Shown here in pieces: positions 1 through 6,880 of a stretch of DNA of 16,333 nt. The DNA comes from Spirochaeta sp. (GTDB taxonomy: Bacteria > Spirochaetota > Spirochaetia > DSM-27196 > Alkalispirochaetaceae): positions 1 through 16,333 of the forward strand of contig JAQIBO010000343.1 of the NCBI GenBank assembly GCA_027859055.1. Direction: 5' to 3'. A model generated the notes under the pieces. The model did no database searches. It was not told where the DNA came from and saw nothing but the letters and a program-made list of their open reading frames with translations. The first letter of the stretch is position 1. Each line of letters opens with the position of its first letter. The position numbers were made by a program, and so were the translations under genes.

Positions 1-849
1 AAGATTCAGCCAGGCACCGGATTGAAAGGCGAGGACTTGCCATGTCACTGTCCCCATTGCGGTCATGAAGCGGGACAGGACAAGTTCTACACGAAAGCAC
101 AGGTTGAGTATGTGAAATCCGTTGTCCTTAATCAGGTCAGCAGTGCGTTGCTCAAAGACCTGAAATCTATGGAGTTCAACCACAAGCCTCGTGGTGGATT
201 CGGCATTGGCGTAAGCATGAAGGTTAGTGGCAGAGCCACCCCAGTGCGCCAATACCAGGAACCCGATCTCGAAACCGAAGTCATCTGCGACAAATGCACT
301 CTCCGCTACATGATCTACGGGGTTTTCGGATTCTGCCCCGATTGTGGAGTTCACAACTCGCTTCAGATCCTTGAGAAGAACTTCGATCTTATCGAGAAAC
401 TACTGACGATCGCTGAATCACAGGATGCATTCTTGTCAAAGCATCTGATCGAGAATGCGCTTGAAGATTGCGTCTCTGCCTTCGACGGATTTGGGCGGGA
501 AACGTGTCGCGTGTTCCGGCAGGAGGCAAGCAACCCCAATAAGGCTGCGGACATTAAGTTTCAGAACATCAAAGGGGCAGCTGAAAAGGTGTCGGAGCAA
601 TTCTCCATTTGCCTCGCGGACGCGGTAGACCCTGCCGATTGGATTACAATTCAACAAGCGTTTCAGAAGCGGCACCTGCTTGCACACAAGATGGGAGTCG
701 TTGACGAATCCTACCAGAAGGCCACGGGTGTCGGGGCATCCTCGATCGGGAAGAAGGTCTCTATCACAACAGACGAAATTCATAAGCTCTTGCTCGGCCT
801 TCGTGCCATCGGAGCAAAACTTACTAGCGATTTGGAGGCGAAATCATGA
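1..849 (+). CDS. Zinc-ribbon plus HEPN-domain protein, 5' end outside the window
   Basis: The reading frame is open to the left edge, so this is probably the C-terminal 282 residues of a longer protein; the in-frame TTG at 22 is an unlikely real start because cysteine-rich sequence continues through it. Numbering codons from base 1, there is a C15-x-C17-x2-C20 cluster. A second cluster, C96-x2-C99-x12-C112-x2-C115, reads as a classical zinc ribbon. The C-terminal half is helical and contains R224-H-L-L-A-H229 followed by a 'VVDE' stretch, which fits the R-x4-6-H catalytic motif of HEPN ribonucleases (toxin or abortive-infection RNases). The stop overlaps the next start (ATGA at 846), so it is translationally coupled to the gene before thsA. 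Inference: a nucleic-acid-binding HEPN RNase acting in defence. The zinc ribbon and the HEPN motif are visible; the function is not proven. Confidence 0.75.
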   Translation, partial: KIQPGTGLKGEDLPCHCPHCGHEAGQDKFYTKAQVEYVKSVVLNQVSSALLKDLKSMEFNHKPRGGFGIGVSMKVSGRATPVRQYQEPDLETEVICDKCTLRYMIYGVFGFCPDCGVHNSLQILEKNFDLIEKLLTIAESQDAFLSKHLIENALEDCVSAFDGFGRETCRVFRQEASNPNKAADIKFQNIKGAAEKVSEQFSICLADAVDPADWITIQQAFQKRHLLAHKMGVVDESYQKATGVGASSIGKKVSITTDEIHKLLLGLRAIGAKLTSDLEAKS

Positions 850-1175
850 GAGACGAGATCACAATCGAATCCCGGGATTACTGGTTCAAAGTCGTTGAAA
901 TGCTCCAGCAGAATTGGGCGCTAATCGATGAAACAGAAAGAGGTGTCACAGTCTTTTTCGTGAACGATACCGGAGGGGTGATCGACGAGATCCCATTCGA
1001 CTCTATCGACGCAGCGAGGGCTTCATTGTCTGAGAACGGTATTCAGAGATTCGTCGACGATCCGAAAGCCGCTTCCTTTCTCTCTCCGCCAAACCCACCG
1101 TTTACTCAACAACCACATCCGAACGGCACGATTTACTCATCCGGACGTTTCTGGCAAGGGCTCCCAAAACTATGA
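846..1175 (+). CDS. Small protein of unknown function between the HEPN gene and thsA
   Basis: This 109-residue protein starts at the ATG inside the ATGA overlap with the upstream gene, and its own stop overlaps the thsA start in the same way, so it should be made in step with both. I do not recognise a family. The first 75 residues look like a compact alpha/beta fold: an N-terminal helix (YWFKVVEMLQQNW), then strands around 'GVTVFFVNDTGGVIDEIPF', then a helix (SIDAARASLSENG). The last 35 residues are rich in proline, asparagine and glycine and end in 'YSSGRFW', which looks extended and may be a peptide ligand for a partner. There is no signal peptide, membrane segment or cysteine. Possible roles, all inference, are an antitoxin or modulator of the HEPN protein or an accessory subunit of the Thoeris module. 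Confidence 0.7.
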   Translation: MRDEITIESRDYWFKVVEMLQQNWALIDETERGVTVFFVNDTGGVIDEIPFDSIDAARASLSENGIQRFVDDPKAASFLSPPNPPFTQQPHPNGTIYSSGRFWQGLPKL

Positions 1176-2029
1176 TGCCAACAAAGAAAACAAAATGCCG
1201 CGACTTATGGCGCGGTATTCGGCGCCACCCGTTGAGGATTGTGGTATACGCTTTTGCTGCGTTTAGCGTGCTTTGGACGGTGATCGAGGCGCTCAATAGC
1301 TTTTTGCCAGGAGTCACTATTGAAGGGGGCTACGCGCTAACGATCATGATTCTCGTTAGCGTTTGCTACGGTCTAAATCGTTTCTGGAAGCCCTCGAAAA
1401 TCGAGATCAGAATTGCGACTAGTAATACAAAGATCGAGGTGTTTTTTGGGGATCTTTTTGAGCAACCTGGGCTACGTGGCATTAGCGTCACCGAGTTCTT
1501 TGAGAGTGAACTTGGAGTTCCAGTTTCCGAAAAGAGTCTGCAGGGCTTGTTCTTTAAACGGTGTTTTGGAGGAGGCGTTAAGGACTTCGACAACCAACTG
1601 AAAGATGAACTCAAAGGGGTCCCCTCTGAGGAAGTAGTCAAGCGGCTGGGTAAAACCAAGAAATTCCCAATTGGAACCACCGCTCTGATCGAAGTCGCTG
1701 GTGACAAATACATCGTCTTCGCCCTCGCCGAGACTGACCCCGAAACTTGCAAGGCTGATTCGGACGTCACGAAGATGTGGATCGCACTGCACTGTCTCTG
1801 GCAGAGAGCTCGGATTGAGTCGGGAGGCCATCCCCTCAATGTGGCACTCATTGGTAGCGGTCTATCTGGAATTGGTCTTCCATCCCGCGACCTGCTGAAT
1901 TTGATCATTCTTTCGGCAATTACCGAGACGAAAGAAAATCGGATCACGGAGGTGATCCGCATCGTTCTTCACCCTGATCGTTTCGAGGAGATCGATCTAC
2001 GAGACGTTAAGAAGCACTGGGAGGAATAA
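1172..2029 (+). CDS. thsA: Type II Thoeris effector ThsA (two membrane helices plus Macro domain, DUF6430-like)
   Basis: The 285-residue protein has a basic N-terminus, two predicted membrane helices (about residues 22-44 and 52-70) and a cytosolic Macro domain from about residue 76 to the end. Macro-like features include 'VFFGDLF' near G93-D94, the 'FPIGTT' segment at 165-170 and the glycine-rich ligand loop G228-S-G-L-S-G-I-G-L-P237. Established knowledge: in type II Thoeris a TM-Macro ThsA recognises an ADP-ribose-derived signal (histidine-ADPR in the studied case) made by the TIR protein ThsB, oligomerises and damages the cell membrane, aborting infection. The TIR gene follows 2 nt downstream, which makes the assignment firm. 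The start is the first ATG of 'ATGATG' at 1172, overlapping the previous stop; a start at 1175 is equally possible. A perfect 9-bp stem lies in the TM2 coding region. Confidence 0.88.
   Translation: MMPTKKTKCRDLWRGIRRHPLRIVVYAFAAFSVLWTVIEALNSFLPGVTIEGGYALTIMILVSVCYGLNRFWKPSKIEIRIATSNTKIEVFFGDLFEQPGLRGISVTEFFESELGVPVSEKSLQGLFFKRCFGGGVKDFDNQLKDELKGVPSEEVVKRLGKTKKFPIGTTALIEVAGDKYIVFALAETDPETCKADSDVTKMWIALHCLWQRARIESGGHPLNVALIGSGLSGIGLPSRDLLNLIILSAITETKENRITEVIRIVLHPDRFEEIDLRDVKKHWEE
1335..1361. repeat. Perfect 9-bp inverted repeat inside thsA
   Basis: CGCTAACGA (1335-1343) and TCGTTAGCG (1353-1361) are exact reverse complements separated by 9 nt. It lies in the part of thsA that encodes the second membrane helix. 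There is no T-tract, so it is not a terminator; it could form an mRNA hairpin, or be chance. Confidence 0.5.
2019..2024 (+). promoter_or_regulatory. Shine-Dalgarno of thsB
   Basis: GGGAGG lies inside the last codons of thsA, 7 nt before the ATG at 2032. It fixes the thsB start and suggests stronger initiation for ThsB than for the upstream genes, which rely on ATGA coupling. Confidence 0.7.
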
Positions 2030-2031
2030 TT

Positions 2032-2583
2032 ATGGCATATCGAAACGGAACATACATTGCCTTCCATGCGGACGGCACAAATCAACCGGGGAAGTCTGAC
2101 ATTGACTACTACAACCTGATGAAAGCTTGGTCAGCCAAGACGGATGACGATTTCTCGATGATCAACAGTCACGAGAAGACGTCAGCTGTCCGAGATTCCA
2201 GCATGAGGGCAACACTAAGAGCACGACTTCTTGAACGACTAAAGAACTCCAAGAACATGGTTCTTATTATCGGAAAAACCACGAAGAACGATACGGACTG
2301 GGTGCCTTTTGAAATAAGCCAAGCGATCGACACCTGCAAGATTCCGATCATCGCCGCTTACACGGATTACACGAGCATCCTCGCACCTGCCGACCTACGG
2401 CCTTTGTGGCCTTTGGCACTTGCTCAACGGATTGACAATCAAACGGCGCACGTGATCCATATCCCATTTAAAAAGGCACCGCTGATGGACGCGATGCCAA
2501 GGTTTGATCATAACAATTACCCCAATAATGGTGGGCTCGGTTACTACACCCGCGAAGCTCAGCAACCGTGGGGATTGCTCTAG
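2032..2583 (+). CDS. thsB: Type II Thoeris sensor ThsB (TIR-like, DUF1863/MTH538 family)
   Basis: This 183-residue soluble protein opens with the strand 'GTYIAFHADGT', continues with 'DIDYYNLMKAWS' and 'FSMINSHEKTSAVRDSS', then 'ARLLERLKNSKNMVLIIG' and 'DWVPFEISQAID', and reaches 'IPIIAAY'. This order is characteristic of the TIR-like DUF1863 fold used by Thoeris ThsB proteins. E94 in the W-x2-F-E-I motif is the likely catalytic glutamate. Family knowledge: ThsB proteins are activated by phage and use NAD+ to make an ADP-ribose-based messenger for ThsA. It sits 2 nt after thsA, and hsdR starts 6 nt after its stop, so it is probably in the same transcript. About 45 C-terminal residues beyond the TIR core are polar and aromatic and may carry the phage-sensing specificity (inference). 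Confidence 0.9.
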   Translation: MAYRNGTYIAFHADGTNQPGKSDIDYYNLMKAWSAKTDDDFSMINSHEKTSAVRDSSMRATLRARLLERLKNSKNMVLIIGKTTKNDTDWVPFEISQAIDTCKIPIIAAYTDYTSILAPADLRPLWPLALAQRIDNQTAHVIHIPFKKAPLMDAMPRFDHNNYPNNGGLGYYTREAQQPWGLL

Positions 2584-2589
2584 GATTCA

Positions 2590-3687
2590 ATGCCCACACC
2601 CGGAGAACATAAGACAGTTCAAGCTCGCATCCTTGCCTACGCGCAAGAGATAGGGTGGTCTTTTGTTACAAGAGAGAAAGCCGAGCAGCGGCGCGGGTTT
2701 GATACGCCGTCGCCCAAGGGCTATGGCGGCACAAGTCCGGACGTCCCACCCGCCGACCGCGCCAAGAACCGCTCACTCTTCTTCGACGACCTACTCGACG
2801 CCAAGGTGCGCACATTCAACCCGCGCTACTCTGAAAAGGGGCGGAATCCCGCGGCCGCGGGATTCCGCCATCTCCATACCGACATCTACGGCAACCGGGA
2901 ATTCGTCGAGCACCTGCGCAACCGCGGCAAGTTCTTCGACCACGAAGAGAAGCGCGAGCGCGACCTGATCCTGATCGATTACGACGATCCGGCGCGCAAT
3001 GTTTACGAAGTCACCGAGGAGTGGGCTTTTCACAACGGCCACTATGGCACGCGGGAGGATGTCGTCTGTCTCATCAACGGCATCCCGGTACTGGTGATCG
3101 AGTGCAAGAACGCCAACAAGGACGAGGCAATCGCCCTGGGAGTGGACCAGATTCGCCGTTACCACCGCGAGACGCCCGAGCTGTTCGTGTCGCAGCAGCT
3201 TTTCACCGCCACCGACGCCATCGGCTTTTCCTACGGGGTGAGCTGGAACACGGTGCGGCGAAATATTTTCAACTGGAAGGATGAGGAGGTCGGCAAGCTG
3301 GGAGCCAAGGTGAAGAGCTTCTGCGCGATCCCGCAGGTGCTCGCCTTCCTGAAGGACTACATCGTCTTTGCCGAGAAGGACGAGGAGCTGAATAAATACA
3401 TCCTGCGCCAGCATCAGACCGGCGGCGTGGAGGCGACCGTCAGCCGCGCTCTTGATCCCGCGCGCACGCGCGGGCTGGTCTGGCACACCCAGGGCAGCGG
3501 CAAGACGTTCACGATGATCAAGGCGGCGGAGCGGCTCTTCCGCGCGCCGGAGGCGGACAAGCCGACCGTTCTCCTGATGATCGACCGCAACGAGCTGGAA
3601 GACCAGATGCTCAAGAACCTCGCCGCACTCGGCCTTGGCAACCTGGAGCACGCGAGCAGCATCGCCCGGCTCAACCAGCTCCGGTAA
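2590..3687 (+). CDS. hsdR: Type I restriction subunit HsdR, N-terminal fragment (nuclease plus helicase motif I), ends at an in-frame stop
   Basis: This is the first 365 codons of a type I restriction endonuclease R subunit, the ATP-driven DNA translocase and nuclease. The PD-(D/E)xK nuclease is seen as D157 then E171-C-K173 in 'INGIPVLVIECKN', followed by the QxxxY-like 'GVDQIRRYHRET'. Helicase motif I is G302-S-G-K305-T306. The frame then meets TAA at 3685 and continues without any shift into the downstream fragment (3709-5550). The intact gene would span 2590-5550, 986 codons, a normal HsdR length. The ATG at 2590 has a weak AGGA 4-5 nt upstream, next to the thsB stop. The first roughly 100 bp are more AT-rich than the rest. 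hsdM and hsdS are not in the window. Most likely a nonsense-mutated pseudogene or a sequencing error. Confidence 0.88.
   Translation: MPTPGEHKTVQARILAYAQEIGWSFVTREKAEQRRGFDTPSPKGYGGTSPDVPPADRAKNRSLFFDDLLDAKVRTFNPRYSEKGRNPAAAGFRHLHTDIYGNREFVEHLRNRGKFFDHEEKRERDLILIDYDDPARNVYEVTEEWAFHNGHYGTREDVVCLINGIPVLVIECKNANKDEAIALGVDQIRRYHRETPELFVSQQLFTATDAIGFSYGVSWNTVRRNIFNWKDEEVGKLGAKVKSFCAIPQVLAFLKDYIVFAEKDEELNKYILRQHQTGGVEATVSRALDPARTRGLVWHTQGSGKTFTMIKAAERLFRAPEADKPTVLLMIDRNELEDQMLKNLAALGLGNLEHASSIARLNQLR
2840..2869. repeat. Perfect 30-bp palindrome inside hsdR
   Basis: The 15-base left half, ending in gcggaatcccgcgg at 2841-2854, is the exact reverse complement of the right half, which gives a 30-bp palindrome with no spacer and a NotI-type GCGGCCGC centre. 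It encodes the 'GRNPAAAGFR' stretch around residues 84-93. The bases just outside (2839 and 2870) do not pair. Confidence 0.85.
3685..3687 (+). other. In-frame TAA that splits hsdR
   Basis: The stop occupies codon 366 of the intact frame, between 'RLNQLR' and 'DEYRGIIVTMIHKF', both continuous with normal HsdR sequence in the same frame. A single base substitution explains it. It lies between helicase motif I (residue 302) and the DEAH box (residue 398), so neither product alone would be an active motor. Confidence 0.85.
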
Positions 3688-3708
3688 GACGAATACCGGG
3701 GCATCATC

Positions 3709-5550
3709 GTGACGATGATCCACAAGTTCCGCGACATGCCGGCGGATCTCAACACGAGGTCCAACATCTACGTCCTCATCGACGAAGCGCACCGCACCAC
3801 CGGCGGCGACCTTGGCAACTTCCTCATGGCGGGTCTGCCAAGCGCCACCTACATCGGCTACACCGGCACCCCGGTAGACAAGACCGTTTACGGCAGGGGC
3901 ACCTTCAAGACCTTTGGGTGCGAGGATGATCAGGGCTACCTGCACAAGTATTCGATCGCCGACAGCATCGAGGACGGTACCACTCTGCCGCTCTACTACC
4001 AGCTTGCCCCCAACGAGATGCTCGTCCCGCACGAGACGCTGGATGCGGAGTTTCTCTCCCTGGCCGAGGCGGAGGGTGTGGCCGACATCGAGGAGCTCAA
4101 CAAGATCCTTGAGCGCGCCGTCAACCTCAAAAACTTCCTCAAGGGCACCGACCGAATCCAGCAGGTAGCGCGGTTTGTCGCCCGGCACTACGTGGAGAAC
4201 GTCGAACCGCTTGGCTACAAGGCGTTCCTCGTTGGGGTGGACCGTGAGGCGTGCGCCCACTACAAACACGCCCTCGATGCCGTATTTGCGGAGATGGGCC
4301 TCCCGTCGGAGTATTCCGAGGTCGTCTACACCGGCAGCAACAACGACTCCGAACTGCTCAAGCAGTTTCACATCGACTCAAAAAAAGAACGCCAGATCCG
4401 CAAGAGCTTTGGCAAGCGCCACCAGCAACCGAAGATCCTCCTCGTCACCGAGAAACTGCTCACCGGCTTTGACGCGCCGCTCCTCTACGCGATGTATCTC
4501 GACAAGCCGATGCGTGACCACACCCTGCTGCAGGCGATCGCCCGTGTAAACCGCCCCTACGAGAACGAGGCGCAGCAGATGGTGAAGCCCCACGGCTTTG
4601 TCCTCGATTTCGTCGGTATCTTTGACAAGCTCGAGACCGCCCTCGCCTTTGACAGCGATGAGATCAACGCGATCGTCAAAGACCTGAAGCTCCTGAAGGT
4701 GCTCTTCAAGAACAAGATGGAGTCCAGGGCGCCCGAGTACCTCGGCCTGATTGGCGACACCTTCAACGACACGGACGTCGATACCCTGATCGAGCATTTC
4801 CGCAACCCCGAACGGCGGAAGGAGTTCTTTAAGAAATACAAGGAGATCGAGATGCTCTACGAGATCATCTCACCCGACGCGTTTCTGCGGCCGTTCATCG
4901 CCGACTACGCGAGCCTCTCCGCGATGTACCACGTTGTCCGCAAGGCCTACACAAAAACGGTCTACGTGGATCGTGATTTTCAGGCCAAGACCAATGATCT
5001 TGTACGCGAGAACGTCGGCACCTATGGCGTTACATCAGTTGGCGAGCTCGTTGAAATAAACGCGGAGACCGTCGATCTCATCAAGAAAAAACACGCCGGC
5101 GACGGCACCAAAGTGATCAATCTGATCAAGAGCATCGAGAAGGTGGCGGAGGACAAGAGCGATGACCCGTTCCTGGTCGCGATGGCCGTTCGGGCCAGGG
5201 TGATTCAGGAGCAGTACGAAGGCCGACAGGTCACCACCCAGGATGCATTGGACGACCTGCTTGAGGCGATCCGGAAGAACGAAGCGCGCAAGAAACAACA
5301 GGCGGAAAAGGGTTTTGACAGCCGTACGTTCTATGTATTTGAGACGCTGCGCGAGGCAGGCGTCGAAGCCGCCGAGAGCGTCAGTACCAACGTACGGGCC
5401 GCGTTTCTCAACCACCCCAACTGGCAGTCCAGTGAGGCGGAACTGCGCGAACTGCGAAACAAGATCACCTTTGCCGTGTTTGCCGAAGTAGACGACCTCG
5501 ACCAGGTTACCCGGATCGTGGACGCACTTTTTTCCAACCTGGAGCGGTGA
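3709..5550 (+). CDS. hsdR: HsdR C-terminal fragment (helicase motifs II-VI and C-terminal helical domain)
   Basis: This 613-residue reading frame is the continuation, in the same frame, of the HsdR fragment ending at 3687. From a GTG at 3709 it shows the DEAH box at 25-28, motif III 'GYTGTP' at 50-55, 'VTEKLLTGFDAPLLYAMYLDKP' for motif V, and motif VI 'QAIARVNRP' starting at 275 with arginine fingers R279 and R282. A long charged helical C-terminus follows, as in HsdR, where it contacts HsdM. The GTG at 3709 has no clear ribosome binding site, so independent translation is doubtful. Without the Walker A lysine of the first fragment the piece cannot hydrolyse ATP normally. Its stop overlaps a GTG of the metallopeptidase gene downstream (GTGA), so the operon layout is otherwise intact. 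Base composition is clearly more GC-rich than the Thoeris genes. Confidence 0.88.
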   Translation: MTMIHKFRDMPADLNTRSNIYVLIDEAHRTTGGDLGNFLMAGLPSATYIGYTGTPVDKTVYGRGTFKTFGCEDDQGYLHKYSIADSIEDGTTLPLYYQLAPNEMLVPHETLDAEFLSLAEAEGVADIEELNKILERAVNLKNFLKGTDRIQQVARFVARHYVENVEPLGYKAFLVGVDREACAHYKHALDAVFAEMGLPSEYSEVVYTGSNNDSELLKQFHIDSKKERQIRKSFGKRHQQPKILLVTEKLLTGFDAPLLYAMYLDKPMRDHTLLQAIARVNRPYENEAQQMVKPHGFVLDFVGIFDKLETALAFDSDEINAIVKDLKLLKVLFKNKMESRAPEYLGLIGDTFNDTDVDTLIEHFRNPERRKEFFKKYKEIEMLYEIISPDAFLRPFIADYASLSAMYHVVRKAYTKTVYVDRDFQAKTNDLVRENVGTYGVTSVGELVEINAETVDLIKKKHAGDGTKVINLIKSIEKVAEDKSDDPFLVAMAVRARVIQEQYEGRQVTTQDALDDLLEAIRKNEARKKQQAEKGFDSRTFYVFETLREAGVEAAESVSTNVRAAFLNHPNWQSSEAELRELRNKITFAVFAEVDDLDQVTRIVDALFSNLER

Positions 5551-5555
5551 CACCG

Positions 5556-5858
5556 ATGCAAAAGGAGCAATTCAAACAGCGGGTACGAGACTGGGCCGGC
5601 AAGCTTGACACCCACGTGACCTCTATATCGACACGACCGATGACTACCAAGTGGGCGTCCTACTCCACGACCGGCCGCTTGACGTTTGATTCCGCGCTCC
5701 TGGATTTTCGGGAGGCGCTGCAGGATTATGTGATCGTACACGAACTCCTCCACGCCCACGTGCCAAACCACGGGCGATTGTGGAAGAGCCTGATGCACGC
5801 CCACTTGGGAGATTACGGGATCCTCGAGGCAGAGCTGACTACGCTCGTCGATCGGTGA
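5556..5858 (+). CDS. YgjP/DUF45-type zinc metallopeptidase linked to the restriction locus
   Basis: This small protein (100 residues) of the YgjP-like / M48-type metallopeptidase family carries H-E-L-L-H as the zinc site in 'VIVHELLHAHVPNHGRLW', with a third ligand in the 'NHG' segment, followed by 'HLGDYG'. The preceding 'RPMTTKWASYSTTGRLTF' block is also typical. Such proteins are often encoded next to hsdR; the substrate is unknown, and control of restriction by proteolysis is only a suggestion. I chose the ATG at 5556 because GGAG at 5541-5544 lies 11 nt upstream; the alternative GTG at 5547 overlaps the hsdR stop but would sit too close to that site. It is the last gene of the defence block; a 150-bp gap follows. 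It lacks the extra cysteine found as 'KWASCS' in relatives (tyrosine here), as far as I recall the family. Confidence 0.82.
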   Translation: MQKEQFKQRVRDWAGKLDTHVTSISTRPMTTKWASYSTTGRLTFDSALLDFREALQDYVIVHELLHAHVPNHGRLWKSLMHAHLGDYGILEAELTTLVDR

Positions 5859-5934
5859 CACTCCTCACCCAGTTGGCTTTTCAGTCGGTCTCCGATTCTT
5901 ACCAGCGCCTCGCGGAATGTAGCATGATCGGGGC

Positions 5935-5955
5935 CCAGGCTGTCGAAAAGCCTGG
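5935..5955. repeat. Intergenic hairpin after the defence operon
   Basis: CCAGGCT (5935-5941) and AGCCTGG (5949-5955) form a perfect 7-bp stem with a 7-nt loop. A second weaker pair, GCCCTG/CAGGGC, lies at about 5968-5992. No T-run follows either, so a Rho-independent terminator is not supported, but together they may separate the two operons. Confidence 0.4.
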
Positions 5956-6010
5956 ATCACGGGCCAAGCCCTGTCGCCGGGGCGCCCAGGGCAGTATATA
6001 ATTGCATGCC

Positions 6011-6880
6011 ATGAACCGCAGGCGACCGGTAGGGGGCATTTCCTTATTCCTCGTAATTCTCTGCTATGGAACCGTTACAACTGTGATGGCGGAGGGACCT
6101 CCATATATTCTATCCGTACCTGCGATACGTTCCGGCCCCGATGAACTGGAACGATGGGAGCCGCTCGTTTCTGCCGTTTCGGCTCAGAGCGCCTTAGACA
6201 TCCGGCTGAGTATTGAGCGTAGCCAGGAAGAGGTGATGGAACGGTTACGCAGTCGCCGGGCCGATGCCGTTATTCTTGATTCGGTTGCAACCTACGCATT
6301 AATCCAGGAGATTCCCGCCGTTCCCATCGGTCTCGCTGGAAGAGCCGACGGGGAGCGGCCCTTTAAGCAGCGATTCGCGGTCATCGTACCTGCACGATCC
6401 CTTGCATTTACTCCTGCTCAGATCGACGGACAAGACATTACCGTAGTGGATGTACTGGTTTATCCCGCGATGCTGGCCCTTACAACACTCTTATTCGCGG
6501 ATCTAGAACTAATGGAACCTCACTTTCATTTCGTTGACACAGAGACCAGCATCTTGAAGGGAACGTCTTACGGCTGGAATAGCGTGGGTGTCGTATCAGA
6601 AGAACTTCTGAGGTCGCCGGTATACGAAGATTATGTCCGAAACGTACGGGTGATCGCTCGGTCCGATGTTATTCCCTCTTGGTTCCTTCTTGTACGTTCT
6701 GACACCCGTCGGAACGACCACGAGTCCATCCGTAAAGTACTCCAAGAATCGTCACGAGCGGAAGATTTTGAGTTTTCAATCTACCCGTTAAATGCGTCAG
6801 ATTTTGTCTCCGAACGTGAGACAGAACTCTTGAATCGCGCCGTCCAGTCATGGAGGTCCCATCGTGCCGTTACAGACTAA
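6011..6880 (+). CDS. PhnD-like periplasmic binding protein, sensory partner of the histidine kinase
   Basis: From the ATG at 6011 the protein is 289 residues with a signal peptide (basic 'MNRRRP', hydrophobic 'ISLFLVILCYGTVTTV', probable cleavage after 'VMA'). The mature part resembles the PhnD/phosphonate-binding family: 'RADAVILDSVATYALIQ', 'RFAVIVPARS', and 'SVGVVSEELLRSPVYEDY' near the second lobe. It stands alone, with no transporter genes of its own, and overlaps the histidine kinase gene by 17 nt. This matches three-component systems such as AioX-AioS-AioR, where a PhnD-type protein presents the ligand to the kinase (family knowledge; assignment here is inference). A TTG at 6002 with AGGG at 5988 is an alternative start that would add three residues. 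The ligand is unknown. TATAAT occurs at 5997-6002 but has no convincing -35 partner. Confidence 0.78.
   Translation: MNRRRPVGGISLFLVILCYGTVTTVMAEGPPYILSVPAIRSGPDELERWEPLVSAVSAQSALDIRLSIERSQEEVMERLRSRRADAVILDSVATYALIQEIPAVPIGLAGRADGERPFKQRFAVIVPARSLAFTPAQIDGQDITVVDVLVYPAMLALTTLLFADLELMEPHFHFVDTETSILKGTSYGWNSVGVVSEELLRSPVYEDYVRNVRVIARSDVIPSWFLLVRSDTRRNDHESIRKVLQESSRAEDFEFSIYPLNASDFVSERETELLNRAVQSWRSHRAVTD
6852..6856 (+). promoter_or_regulatory. Shine-Dalgarno of the histidine kinase gene
   Basis: GGAGG lies 7 nt before the GTG at 6864, inside the end of the binding-protein gene. It supports the rare GTG start. Confidence 0.7.

Noticed and set aside
2791..4371. Long (526-codon) open frame on the minus strand opposite hsdR
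   Set aside because: It is a shadow frame of GC-rich hsdR codons; the plus strand shows nuclease and helicase motifs, while this translation has no recognisable domain.
5997..6002. TATAAT as a -10 box for the sensor operon
   Set aside because: No acceptable -35 hexamer lies 16-18 nt upstream, and it would put the transcript start almost on the start codon; the promoter of this operon remains unidentified.
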